This document shows, in pieces, positions 55,775-64,000 of a DNA stretch of 64,000 nucleotides. The stretch is taken from the NCBI GenBank assembly GCA_023255875.1, contig JAGDVY010000031.1, positions 1-64,000 of the forward strand. The letters run 5' to 3'. The position numbers and the translations under genes were made by a program. Positions within the stretch are counted from its first letter, which is position 1. Each line of letters starts with the position of its first letter. The notes beneath the pieces are model-generated. The model saw nothing but the letters and a program-made list of their open reading frames with translations, was not told the origin of the DNA and did no database searches. The stretch comes from Hydrogenobacter sp. (GTDB lineage: Bacteria > Aquificota > Aquificia > Aquificales > Aquificaceae).

Positions 55775-58700
55775 ATGTACGGGCTTGCGGGAAGACTTGC
55801 CAACTACTTTATAGACTCCAAGCTAACACCCATACTCATACTAGTCTCCTTAGCCTTAGGCTTTTTTGCGGTGATAACCACACCAAAAGAGGAAGAGCCA
55901 CAGATAGTGGTACCTATGATAGATATATTCATAAGCTATCCTGGTGCATCTCCCGAGGAAGTGGAAAGGAGGGTAGTTATACCCCTTGAGAAAAAGCTTT
56001 GGGAGCTCAAAGACATTGAGTACATATATTCCGCATCTTCAGAGGGTGGTGCCATAGTTACCGCAAGGTTCTATGTGGGTACAGACCCAGTAAAGGCGCT
56101 GGTGGATCTAAACACCAAGATGATGTCTGCCCTGGACTTGGCACCTCCCGGAGTAATGCTTCCACCTCTTGTAAAACCCAAGTCCATAGATGACGTACCC
56201 ATACTCACCCTCACCCTTTGGGGAAAATCTTACGACTGGTATGACCTCAGAAGGATAGCATCAACGTTAGAAAACGAGATAAAAAAGGTGAGCAATGTAG
56301 CAGATGTCTTTTTGGTGGGAGGAAGGCCAAGGGAAATAAGGGTGATCCTTGATCCTGCAAGAATGTCAGCTTATGGTATTTCACCTTTACACATAGCTCA
56401 GATAATAAAGACTGCCAACGCGCAAGAGGTGAGCGGAAACATACTGCAGGCAGGAAAGGTTTATAAGATAAGAACGGGCGAGTTCCTAAGGTCAAAGGAG
56501 GACGTGGAAAACCTGCTTGTAAGCGTAGTTAATGGCAAACCTGTTTATCTTAAAGATGTGGCAACGGTAGTGGATGGTCCATCTGAAATAAAAGACTATG
56601 TGCTCATGGGATTTGGACCCAAGGCAGAAGAGAAAGGTATAAAGGACGCAAAGCCAGGAGAACTCTACCCTGCAGTCACTATAGCGGTGTCCAAAAGGAA
56701 GGGCACCAATGCGGTAAATGTGGCGGAAGAAGTCCTGAACCTTGTTGAGCACTTAAAAGGAAAGGTCATACCCAAAGATGTAAACATTACCATCACAAGA
56801 AACTACGGTGAGACCGCAAAGGAAAAAGCGGACGAACTTTTAGAACACCTCTTTATTGCTACCTTTTCTGTGATCCTGCTTATAGCGGTTGCTTTAGGTA
56901 CAAGAGAGGCTCTGGTGGTAGGCATAGCGGTGCCTATAACCCTTGCCATAGCTCTATTTTTGAGCGAGATGTACGGCTTTACTCTCAACAGGGTAACATT
57001 GTTTGCCCTCATATTTGCTATAGGTATTCTCGTAGATGACGCTATAGTAGTTGTAGAAAACATACACAGATGGTTTGAACTAAAGCTTGCAAAGACACCA
57101 AGAGAGGCTGTGGTAAGAGCTACTGACGAGGTAGGAAACCCTACCATACTGGCTACATTCACCGTCATAGCTGCCCTTATGCCCATGGCTTTTGTGAGCG
57201 GTCTTATGGGACCCTACATGAGACCCATACCCATAAACGCTTCTGTTGCCATGTTCTTTTCCCTTCTAGTTGCCTTCATAGTGACCCCTTGGGCTTCTTA
57301 CAGATTCTTAAAACACCATCAAGAACACCAAAAGCAAGAAGTGGACATAAGACAAACCACTTTTTGGAAGATTTATTCCAGGATCATGGTACCTCTGATC
57401 ACAAGCAAACCCAAAAGGTATGCCTTTTATCTCTTCACATTGTTCCTGCTTATGCTGTCTATTGGACTCTTTATCACCAAGGCTGTGGTAGTCAAGATGC
57501 TACCCTATGATAACAAGAGTGAGCTTCAGATAGTCCTTGATATGCCAGAGGGCACACCCTTAGAGAAGACCTTAGAGGTTGCCAAAGCTATAGGTGATTA
57601 CATATCAAAACAGAACATAGTTACAGACTACCAGATATACGTGGGCACATCATCTCCCTTTAACTTCAATGGCCTTGTAAGACACTACTATCTAAGACAA
57701 GGTAGTAATATGGCGGACTTGCAGGTAAATTTGATAAACAAGCACAAAAGGTCTGAGCAGTCTCACGACTTTGCAAAAAGGATAAGACCTGCGGTACATG
57801 AGATAGCAAGAAAGTACGGCGCTAAGTATGTGGCGGTAGTAGAAGTGCCACCCGGTCCTCCTGTGCTCTCACCCATAGTGGCTGAAATATACGGTCCAGA
57901 CCTAAAGGAGCAAGAAAGGTTTGCAAGGGAGGTCCTAAAGGTCTTTAAAGAGACCCCATCTATAACAGACCAGGGTATATACTTGGAAGACCCTGCACCT
58001 ATGATAAGGCTTATAGCCAAGGAGGACAAACTCAAGCTCGCAGGCCTCAATAAAGAGGAACTTGTCTATACACTAAGAGCCATTATAGGTGGATATCAGG
58101 TGGGAATACTTCAAAGCACAGATACAGAGCACGTGCCCATAGTGATAAGGTTTGACGAGCGCTACAGGACTATGGACCTACTCAAAAACCTAAAGATACC
58201 CACAAGAGATGGTAGGCTCGTGCCCCTTTCTGAGTTGGTTGAGATAAAAGAGGATACGGTGCCCAAAACCATATACCACAAGAATCTCAGAAGGGTAATC
58301 TATGTGATAGGTGATGTGGCAGGAAGAGAGGAAGCACCCTTTTATGGCATACTTGATGTGAGAAACAAGATTTTGAACCTTCCAAATCCTTACGGTAGCG
58401 TAAAAGAGCTTTGGATGTCTTTGCCCCTCATAGAGGACGGTATATACGTAAAGTGGGATGGTGAGATGCACATAACATTAGAAGTATTTAGGGACCTGGG
58501 ACTTGCCTTTGGAGTTGCCCTCTTTGTGATGTACGTGCTCATTTTGGGATGGTTCAAAGACTTTAAGATCCCCGGTATCATCATGGCACCTATACCTCTG
58601 ACCCTTGTGGGTATAGTGCCCGGACACTTACTGCTGGGTGCTTTCTTTACCGCCACTTCCATGATAGGCTTTATAGCCCTTGCAGGTATAATAGTGAGAA

Positions 58701-59011
58701 ATTCCATACTCCTTGTGGATTTTGCAGAAGAGAGAATAAAGGACGGTGTGCCACCACACCTTGCGGTAGTCGAAGCGGGAGTCATAAGGACGCGCCCCAT
58801 ACTACTTACCGCAGTTGCAGTTATAGTAGGTGCCTTTGTGATACTCTTTGACCCCATCTTCAATGGCCTTGCCATATCCCTCATCTTTGGTACCATAGGT
58901 TCCACCACGCTGACCCTTGTGCTTATCCCCGTCATGTATTACGCATCAAAGGTCAAAAAACTCGCAGTGATCCCCTCTCCAGAAGAAGTTCAAAGGGACA
59001 TATTCAGATGA
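55775..59011 (+). CDS. RND-family efflux transporter (AcrB/MexB superfamily)
   Basis: A 1078-residue inner-membrane pump with 12 helices and two large periplasmic loops (about 35-330 and 560-870). Helix 4 has GILVDDAIVVVENIHR, including the proton-relay Asp pair. The N-terminus PxxGYPGASPEEVE type (SYPGASPEEVERRV) is standard. A metal-exporting motif is not seen, so drug, bile or lipid efflux is more likely. A Thr-rich PLVEIKEDTVP segment is unusual only in detail. Confidence 0.93.
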   Translation: MYGLAGRLANYFIDSKLTPILILVSLALGFFAVITTPKEEEPQIVVPMIDIFISYPGASPEEVERRVVIPLEKKLWELKDIEYIYSASSEGGAIVTARFYVGTDPVKALVDLNTKMMSALDLAPPGVMLPPLVKPKSIDDVPILTLTLWGKSYDWYDLRRIASTLENEIKKVSNVADVFLVGGRPREIRVILDPARMSAYGISPLHIAQIIKTANAQEVSGNILQAGKVYKIRTGEFLRSKEDVENLLVSVVNGKPVYLKDVATVVDGPSEIKDYVLMGFGPKAEEKGIKDAKPGELYPAVTIAVSKRKGTNAVNVAEEVLNLVEHLKGKVIPKDVNITITRNYGETAKEKADELLEHLFIATFSVILLIAVALGTREALVVGIAVPITLAIALFLSEMYGFTLNRVTLFALIFAIGILVDDAIVVVENIHRWFELKLAKTPREAVVRATDEVGNPTILATFTVIAALMPMAFVSGLMGPYMRPIPINASVAMFFSLLVAFIVTPWASYRFLKHHQEHQKQEVDIRQTTFWKIYSRIMVPLITSKPKRYAFYLFTLFLLMLSIGLFITKAVVVKMLPYDNKSELQIVLDMPEGTPLEKTLEVAKAIGDYISKQNIVTDYQIYVGTSSPFNFNGLVRHYYLRQGSNMADLQVNLINKHKRSEQSHDFAKRIRPAVHEIARKYGAKYVAVVEVPPGPPVLSPIVAEIYGPDLKEQERFAREVLKVFKETPSITDQGIYLEDPAPMIRLIAKEDKLKLAGLNKEELVYTLRAIIGGYQVGILQSTDTEHVPIVIRFDERYRTMDLLKNLKIPTRDGRLVPLSELVEIKEDTVPKTIYHKNLRRVIYVIGDVAGREEAPFYGILDVRNKILNLPNPYGSVKELWMSLPLIEDGIYVKWDGEMHITLEVFRDLGLAFGVALFVMYVLILGWFKDFKIPGIIMAPIPLTLVGIVPGHLLLGAFFTATSMIGFIALAGIIVRNSILLVDFAEERIKDGVPPHLAVVEAGVIRTRPILLTAVAVIVGAFVILFDPIFNGLAISLIFGTIGSTTLTLVLIPVMYYASKVKKLAVIPSPEEVQRDIFR

Positions 59012-59034
59012 TTTGAAAGCATAAATTATTTACT

Positions 59035-59976
59035 ATGCAAACTTTGGAAAGAAGCTTTTACTTCTCTTTGAGGGACTACCTAAAAGAGCGCTATGGCAGA
59101 AGGGTGCAGAAGATAACAGTCGCTTTGCCCTTTACATGTCCCAACATAGATGGCACTAAGGCTGTGGGAGGATGCACTTACTGCTTTTCGGGTACAAGGC
59201 CTGCACACTTAGAACCCCATATTCCCCTGCGCCAGCAAATAGAGGAGGGCATAAAAAGAGCCAAGGAGCGCTATGGCAGAAACATACTATTTTTCGTGTA
59301 TTACCAATCCTACTCTAACACTTACGGAGAAAAAGACTATTTGAAATCCATCTACGATACCGCTCTTGAGTTTGACGAAGTGGTGGGTATAGATGTGGGA
59401 ACACGTCCAGACTGTGCGCCCGAATGGGTGCTGGATCTTTTGGAGAGCTACACTCAGAAGGGTCTAGAGGTTTGGGTAGAATACGGATTGCAAAGCGCCA
59501 ACTTTAAAACTTTGAGGTTCATAAACAGAGCTCATGGAATTTCTGACTTTGTGGATGCGGTCCTAAGGACCAAAAGAAGAAACCTCAAGGTGTGCGCTCA
59601 CATCATATTGGGTCTTCCCTTTGAGGACCAGGAGGACATGTTAGAAACAGGAAAGCTTTTGGCAAGCCTTCCCATAGATGGTGTTAAGATACATCCCTTG
59701 CACATCATAAAGAACACCAAGATGGCAGAGCAATACCTAAGGGGTGAGTTTGGTGTGCTGAGTCTTGAGGAGTATGCAAAAAGAGTGGTAGATGTGCTGG
59801 AGATCCTACCGCCCCATGTGGTGATCCATCGCTTAACGGGAGAGGTAGAACCAGAAAGGCTCATAGCTCCAGAGTACTGCACCTATGCTAAAAAGCAAGA
59901 GGTTATAAATGCCATAATAGAAGAACTAAAAAGGCGAAATACCCATCAGGGTGCTAAAATACCTTTTAACAGATGA
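59035..59976 (+). CDS. TIGR01212-type radical SAM protein (YhcC family)
   Basis: A 313-residue radical SAM enzyme. The cluster cysteines lie in CPNIDGTKAVGGCTYC, with the wide spacing (C-x12-C-x2-C) of the Elp3/YhcC group. FFVYYQSYSNTY and GLQSANFKTLRFINR follow, as in the family. YhcC has been linked to tRNA or metabolic modification but its reaction is unproven. TAAATT (59022-59027) is seven bases from ATG. It overlaps the next gene by four bases. Confidence 0.87.
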   Translation: MQTLERSFYFSLRDYLKERYGRRVQKITVALPFTCPNIDGTKAVGGCTYCFSGTRPAHLEPHIPLRQQIEEGIKRAKERYGRNILFFVYYQSYSNTYGEKDYLKSIYDTALEFDEVVGIDVGTRPDCAPEWVLDLLESYTQKGLEVWVEYGLQSANFKTLRFINRAHGISDFVDAVLRTKRRNLKVCAHIILGLPFEDQEDMLETGKLLASLPIDGVKIHPLHIIKNTKMAEQYLRGEFGVLSLEEYAKRVVDVLEILPPHVVIHRLTGEVEPERLIAPEYCTYAKKQEVINAIIEELKRRNTHQGAKIPFNR

Positions 59977-61154
59977 AAAAGGAGCATTGGGCTTTACTAT
60001 CACTGGGTATAAATACGCTTCAAGCTTTAGCAAAGATGATAGCAGGCTTGCTAACAGGCAGTCTATCTATGATAGGTGAAACCTTTCATTCCCTTTCGGA
60101 CTCCTTTGCCTCTGTGATCACCTACCTTACCCTCAGGTTTTCTGAAAAAAAGAGTGAGAAATTTCCTTACGGTCTTTATAAACTGGAAAATGTGGGTTCT
60201 ATTGCTATAGCTATATTTTTACTACTTGCGAGTGCGGAGATATTCAAAAGAGCCTTTAGTTCACAGGTGGTTATAAAAAAAGAGTATATGGCTGTGGGAC
60301 TTGGTGTCATAAGCTTTTCTCTTCTTAGCTCTTTAATCCTTTCCTTTTTGGAAAGAAGGGCAGGAAAAAAGCTCAACTCTCCTGTGCTTGTTGCGGACTC
60401 TTATCACACGCTCACTGATGCCCTTGGTTCTTCTTTGGTGCTTATGAGCTTTCTGAGTTCTTACGCTGGATATGAGCTGGACAGGTACTTTGCGTTGGGA
60501 GTTTCTGCGCTTATAGCTTACACGGCTATTGGCATACTCAAAAAAGAAGTTTCTGTGCTTTTAGACATCTCCGCAGACCAAAATACCCTGAGCAAGATAA
60601 GGGAGATTATTCTGAGCTTTGATGAGGTGGTGGAAATAAGGCATCTATTTGTTAGGTCATCTGGTGGTAAGCTTTTTGCAGATATTACGCTGGTGGTCTC
60701 GGGCAGGGACTTTTTACAGATGCACAGCGTAGTAGATAAAATAGAAGAAAAGCTAAAGGCGGAGATACCACAGCTTGAAATGGTTTTCATACATTATGAA
60801 CCCAATCAAGAGACCACCTTGGGGGTGCTTTTAAACGAAAAGGGAGAAGTAAGTGAGAACTTTAGTGCTCAAAAGCTCATGCTCTTCAAAAAAGGTGAAA
60901 AGCCCCAGCTCATAAAAGACCTTCCACAGAACGAACAGAAGCTCGCCCAGTTCCTTATGGAAAAAGGAGTTTCCATAATACTCTGTGGGCATCATCCAGA
61001 AAGTAAAGAAGCCAAATGGATCATAAGCAGGTACGGTGCCTTTGTTTGGGAAACCCAAGAGAAAAACCCATACTTGGCTATATCCGAGGTGGCTTATAAT
61101 TTTAGCGATGTCCAAACTGCTCATAAAGAGAGGAAGGATCATAGACCCATCTAA
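59973..61154 (+). CDS. Cation diffusion facilitator with extra C-terminal domain
   Basis: A 393-residue CDF transporter, exporting zinc, iron, cobalt or manganese. Six helices precede a cytoplasmic domain (about 205-275) with the metal-binding region. HSLSDS and HTLTDALG match the CDF metal-site helices. After residue about 280 comes a second domain with LGVLLNEKGEVSENFSAQ, LFKKGE, and ILCGHHPESKEAKWI, which resembles the NifX/NifB (dinitrogenase iron-molybdenum cofactor) fold. This fusion is uncommon. The pyrC promoter and start lie inside its 3' end. Confidence 0.85.
   Translation: MKKEHWALLSLGINTLQALAKMIAGLLTGSLSMIGETFHSLSDSFASVITYLTLRFSEKKSEKFPYGLYKLENVGSIAIAIFLLLASAEIFKRAFSSQVVIKKEYMAVGLGVISFSLLSSLILSFLERRAGKKLNSPVLVADSYHTLTDALGSSLVLMSFLSSYAGYELDRYFALGVSALIAYTAIGILKKEVSVLLDISADQNTLSKIREIILSFDEVVEIRHLFVRSSGGKLFADITLVVSGRDFLQMHSVVDKIEEKLKAEIPQLEMVFIHYEPNQETTLGVLLNEKGEVSENFSAQKLMLFKKGEKPQLIKDLPQNEQKLAQFLMEKGVSIILCGHHPESKEAKWIISRYGAFVWETQEKNPYLAISEVAYNFSDVQTAHKERKDHRPI
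61095..61107 (+). promoter_or_regulatory. Leaderless pyrC promoter inside the CDF gene
   Basis: TATAAT (61095-61100) is seven bases before the pyrC ATG at 61108 and lies within the CDF reading frame. Transcription would start at or next to the ATG, so pyrC has its own promoter despite overlapping the upstream gene by 47 bases. Confidence 0.6.
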
Positions 61155-62382
61155 TAATCTTGACTTTGTGGGAGACCTACTTATAGAGAAGGGAAAGGTA
61201 AAAGCCATAGGAGAAAACATCTTTGAGTTTGAGGCTCAGGTGATAGACGCATCTGGACTAATTGTGTGTCCTTCCTTTATAGACCTGCACGTGCATCTTA
61301 GAGACCCAGGACAAACTTACAAAGAGGACATAGAGAGCGGAAGCAGGTGTGCAGTGGCTGGAGGATACACCACTGTGGTGTGTATGCCCAACACAGACCC
61401 ACCCATAGATAGTCCTCAGGTAGCCCAGTACGTGATAGGCAAGGCAAAGTCCATAGGCTTGTGCTCAGTACTACCAGCAGGAACTCTTACAAAGGGTAGG
61501 AAAGGGAAAGAGCTCTCTGACTTTTATGCTCTTAAGTCTGCAGGGTGCGTGGCTCTCACAGATGATGGAAGCCCTCTTATGGACAGCAAGCTCATGAAGA
61601 GAGCTTTAGAACTTGCAGGACAGTTGGGACTTATTGTTATGAACCACTGCGAAGATGACAGTCTTGCATATGGACACATAAACGAAGGGTATGTGAGCGC
61701 TCTTTTGGGTATCTCTTCAAGACCTCCCGAAGCAGAAGATATACTTGTGGCAAGAGACCTGATACTTTCTTACCACACAGGCTCTCACATTCACATACAG
61801 CACCTTAGCACTGCCCTAAGTGTGGAACTAATAAGGTACTTTAAAGAGAAGGGTGCTAAAGTCTCTTGCGAAGTGAACCCTTACCATCTTGTATTCACAG
61901 AAGAGGAGATCCTAAGGTCTGGCTCTCCCGCTAAGGTAAACCCACCACTAAGAAGAAAAGAAGACAGGGATGCTCTCATATCCGCTTTAAAGGAGGGTAT
62001 CATAGATTGCATAGCAACGGATCACGCACCTCATGCAAGTTGGGAAAAGAAGCAGATAGAGAATGCAAAACCAGGTATGATAGGATTGCAGACCGCTTTA
62101 CCTATGGCTTTGAAGTTGGTAAGACAAGAACACATAACCCTGAAAGAAATGATAAATCTAATGTCATGCAGACCCGCACAGATACTCAAATTAGAAGGAT
62201 GTGGAACTCTAAAGGTGGGTTCAAAAGCCAACATAACCATCTTTGATCCAGAAAGAGAGTGGGTTCTTGACGAAAAGACAAACTATTCTAAGTCCAAAAA
62301 CACACCTTTGTGGAAAAAGACCCTCAAAGGGAAAGTGCTTTACACCATCTTTGAAGGGAAGGTAGTGTATCAAGATGTTTGA
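61108..62382 (+). CDS. pyrC: Dihydroorotase
   Basis: Cyclises carbamoyl aspartate to dihydroorotate in pyrimidine synthesis. The 424-residue protein is type I: zinc histidines in DLHVHLRDPGQ, the later HCEDDS and ATDHAPHA with the catalytic Asp. The start at ATG 61108 gives the usual KGRIIDPSN-like N-terminus (KRGRIIDPSNNLDF). It overlaps tyrA by eight bases. Confidence 0.95.
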   Translation: MSKLLIKRGRIIDPSNNLDFVGDLLIEKGKVKAIGENIFEFEAQVIDASGLIVCPSFIDLHVHLRDPGQTYKEDIESGSRCAVAGGYTTVVCMPNTDPPIDSPQVAQYVIGKAKSIGLCSVLPAGTLTKGRKGKELSDFYALKSAGCVALTDDGSPLMDSKLMKRALELAGQLGLIVMNHCEDDSLAYGHINEGYVSALLGISSRPPEAEDILVARDLILSYHTGSHIHIQHLSTALSVELIRYFKEKGAKVSCEVNPYHLVFTEEEILRSGSPAKVNPPLRRKEDRDALISALKEGIIDCIATDHAPHASWEKKQIENAKPGMIGLQTALPMALKLVRQEHITLKEMINLMSCRPAQILKLEGCGTLKVGSKANITIFDPEREWVLDEKTNYSKSKNTPLWKKTLKGKVLYTIFEGKVVYQDV

Positions 62383-63226
62383 AAGGTTGTGTGTTATAGG
62401 TGTGGGCTTTATGGGAGGATCTTTTGCTTTGGCTTTCAGGGAATCTTTCCCTAACTGTGAGATATTGGGCATTGACATAAATGCGTATGCCATTGATAAA
62501 GCCATCCAGCTCGGTGTTGTAGATAAAGGAAGCACGCAAATAAACAGCCTTTCTCTCTTTAAGCCTGACCTTATAATGCTTGCTACACCAGTGGGAACTT
62601 TTGAAAGCATTGCAAAGGAGCTTTCTTCTCTTGATCTAAAGGATAGTCTTATAACAGACCTCGGAAGCGTAAAGGGTAGGCTGGTCTATATATTGGAGGA
62701 GTATTTGGGAGAAAACTTTGTAGGGGGCCATCCCATCGCAGGGACAGAAAAGTCAGGCGTGGAATATAGCAACAAGGACCTTTTCAAGGGTAAAAGATGT
62801 ATTCTGACACCAACACAGAGGACATCACCCAAAGCTTTAGAGAAGATAAAAAGCATATGGACATCTCTTGGTGCGTTGGTGGAAGAGATGGACCCATTCT
62901 TGCATGACTATGTGTTTGGAGCGGTATCTCACCTTCCCCATGCGGTTGCCTTTGCCCTCATAGATGCCATCAAACACCTTAGCAAAGATAGTTTAGACCT
63001 TTTTAAGTATCCAGGTGGAGGCTTTAAAGACTTTACACGCATAGCAAGTTCAGACCCTATCATGTGGAGAGACATATTCTTAGAAAACAGGGAAAATGTC
63101 CTAAAGGCTATAGAGGCCTTTGAAGCGTCCCTCAAAAACCTCAAGGAGCTCATAAAAAGCAGAAATTCACAAGAGCTTACAGATTATCTGCGCAGTGCCA
63201 AGAACTGTAGAGAGAAGATAAGCTAA
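62375..63226 (+). CDS. tyrA: Prephenate dehydrogenase
   Basis: Makes 4-hydroxyphenylpyruvate from prephenate for tyrosine. The 283-residue protein has the dinucleotide motif GVGFMGGS near the N-terminus, LATPVG and the SHLPHAVAFAL motif with the catalytic histidines, plus AGTEKSGVE. It has no chorismate mutase or ACT domain. It overlaps pyrC and ends one base before the CCA of tRNA-Ala on the other strand. Confidence 0.94.
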   Translation: MFERLCVIGVGFMGGSFALAFRESFPNCEILGIDINAYAIDKAIQLGVVDKGSTQINSLSLFKPDLIMLATPVGTFESIAKELSSLDLKDSLITDLGSVKGRLVYILEEYLGENFVGGHPIAGTEKSGVEYSNKDLFKGKRCILTPTQRTSPKALEKIKSIWTSLGALVEEMDPFLHDYVFGAVSHLPHAVAFALIDAIKHLSKDSLDLFKYPGGGFKDFTRIASSDPIMWRDIFLENRENVLKAIEAFEASLKNLKELIKSRNSQELTDYLRSAKNCREKIS

Positions 63227-63302
63227 TGGTGGAGCGGAGGGGACTTGAACCCCCGACCTCCTACACGCCAAGCAGGCGCTCTCCCAACTGAGCTACCGCC
63301 CC
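63227..63302 (-). tRNA. tRNA-Ala (anticodon GGC)
   Basis: The reverse complement folds as a complete cloverleaf with acceptor GGGGCGG/CCGCTCC containing the G3-U70 pair that identifies alanine. The anticodon loop TTGGCGT gives GGC, the T-loop is GGTTCAAGTCCC, and the 3' CCA is encoded (63227-63229), unlike the tRNA-Gly at 10.6 kb. Its promoter is at 63322-63350. Confidence 0.97.
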
Positions 63303-63321
63303 TACAGCTTTCAATACTTAA

Positions 63322-63350
63322 ATATTATCTTAAAAGACCCTCTTAGTCAA
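63322..63350 (-). promoter_or_regulatory. Promoter of tRNA-Ala
   Basis: On the minus strand TTGACT (63350-63345) and TAATAT (63327-63322) are 17 bases apart. The predicted start is about 12 bases upstream of the tRNA. It is the most consensus-like sigma-70 promoter in the window, as expected for a stable RNA. Confidence 0.65.
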
Positions 63351-63360
63351 GCTGTAATGG

Positions 63361-63456
63361 AGGCTGTTTGAAAAATTCCACAGCATTGAGAAAACTTAAT
63401 TTCTTAAAATAGCCTTCAAAAGCTCAAAAAATAAGTAAAGCTTCCAAAAGACCGAA
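63361..63456. repeat. Second, half copy of the MITE-like element
   Basis: These 96 bases match 51735-51830 without gaps, with 11 differences (about 89 percent), in the same orientation. They keep the left terminal repeat but no right-end repeat follows before the lipoate ligase gene. They lie in the otherwise empty 63351-63466 gap between tRNA-Ala and that gene. Confidence 0.7.
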
Positions 63457-63466
63457 GCTAGAACTA

Positions 63467-64000
63467 TTAAAGTAAAAGCTCAAGCAGGTCTTCCAATTGG
63501 ACACCGGGCATATCCACTTTTTTCAAAAAGTCTTCCACTTTAAACTTTACTTCATCTAAGTTCATACCTTTGAGCTCTTCCTCAAGTTCTTTGATGGCAT
63601 CTTTTGGTATAAGCGTGAAATCCCCATATATCCTTATGTCTTCTACTCTATTTTCTTTAACGTAGATTTCTGCCTTGAGGAGTCCTCCCTTTACCTTCTT
63701 GACCGCGTTTCTCACATAGACACCCTCCCTTATTTTTAAAAACCTGTGCTTTCTACCTGTATCTTCAAAGAGAACTTCCTCTGAGGTCATGTGTTTCATC
63801 AGTTCATCCGCCAAATGCACAACCTGATCGTTTATTTCTCCCTCACCTTCAAAATCTATAAGCTTGGAAAATTCCTCTATTAGTATGTTCTCCGCCTCTT
63901 GGTAAGAAAAGCTCCTGCCTGTTTCTCTTTCCACCCATGTGATGTTTTCTTCAAGACTCTTATAAAGTTTATCTCTGAACTTTTCCTCTTGAACTTTGAA
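63467..64000 (-). CDS. Lipoate-protein ligase family protein, C-terminal part
   Basis: A partial gene whose 5' end is beyond the window. The 177 residues seen include the accessory C-terminal domain of lipoate-protein ligase (LLKAEIYVKENRVEDIRIYGDF and a helical end with LEDLLELL). The catalytic N-terminal domain is not visible. It would attach lipoate to E2 or GcvH proteins and fits the lpd gene and a lipoate-dependent metabolism. The part shown could also be a stand-alone C-terminal subunit (LplB type) if a start lies just outside. Confidence 0.75.
   Translation of the reverse strand, partial: FKVQEEKFRDKLYKSLEENITWVERETGRSFSYQEAENILIEEFSKLIDFEGEGEINDQVVHLADELMKHMTSEEVLFEDTGRKHRFLKIREGVYVRNAVKKVKGGLLKAEIYVKENRVEDIRIYGDFTLIPKDAIKELEEELKGMNLDEVKFKVEDFLKKVDMPGVQLEDLLELLL

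Noticed and set aside
58390-58935. 181-codon minus-strand frame in the RND transporter gene
   Set aside because: It runs antisense to a well-supported pump domain; composition is an artefact of the hydrophobic helices opposite.

Overview
This window comes from a hydrogen-oxidising thermophile of the Aquificaceae, close to Hydrogenobacter or Thermocrinis. The strongest evidence is the small cytochrome c at 34290-34586. From memory, its mature part differs from Hydrogenobacter thermophilus cytochrome c-552 at only about ten of 80 positions, so this is a relative rather than strain TK-6. Other support: rpmH, yidD and yidC adjoin with no rnpA, as expected for the Aquificaceae, which use a protein-only RNase P. 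The window also carries isocitrate dehydrogenase, sulfur-relay proteins and a lipoate ligase. Gene packing is very tight, with many 4-base ATGA overlaps and several convergent genes overlapping at their 3' ends.

Layout. 1-700: one CRISPR-like repeat and a decayed ZIP metal permease. 700-9100: lipid, NAD-independent and cofactor housekeeping genes (pgpA, yihY, kamA, fabD, queC, rpiB, a sigma-54 activator, folE, lpxI, speD). 9.1-13.6 kb: rsmD, coaD, a phospholipase D-like lipoprotein, tRNA-Gly, a CPBP membrane protease coupled to type II secretion genes, a lipoprotein and a broken HTH-NosL gene. 13.6-27 kb: DNA/RNA information genes (dinG-type helicase, lepA, mutS, rny, fau, a probable 6S RNA, pheT) plus icd and trpB. 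27-34.6 kb: a PriA relative without ATPase motifs, queD, a tusA-dsrE-dsrF-dsrH set, lpd, a secreted subtilase with a Cys-containing C-terminal sorting tail, and cytochrome c. 34.6-43.5 kb: a diiron protein, an M48-TPR lipoprotein, a KaiC-like ATPase, a molybdopterin oxidoreductase, an rRNA pseudouridine synthase, a GAF-PAS-GGDEF-EAL protein and lysA. 43.5-46.3 kb: yidC-yidD-rpmH and ATP synthase c and a. 46.4-64 kb: a thioredoxin-fold DUF255 protein, znuACB, rnhC, a MITE-like element, murF, a TolC/RND efflux operon, a radical SAM protein, a CDF transporter with an extra C-terminal domain, pyrC, tyrA, tRNA-Ala, half a MITE, and the C-terminal part of a lipoate ligase.

Two themes stand out. First, many operon-head genes have a TATAAT-like -10 box ending only 6-9 bases before ATG, with no Shine-Dalgarno sequence, so leaderless transcripts look like the normal state here; the abundant cytochrome c gene is an exception, with a 5' leader and a strong ribosome site. 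Second, the subtilase ends in a poly-Gly, Cys, hydrophobic, Arg-Arg-Arg tail. The window also holds a complete CPBP protease gene overlapping gspK. Together they suggest a secretion, cleavage and surface-anchoring system of the MYXO-CTERM/myxosortase kind that, to my knowledge, is not described in Aquificae. Start sites, promoters and functions are read from sequence alone, without any database search.
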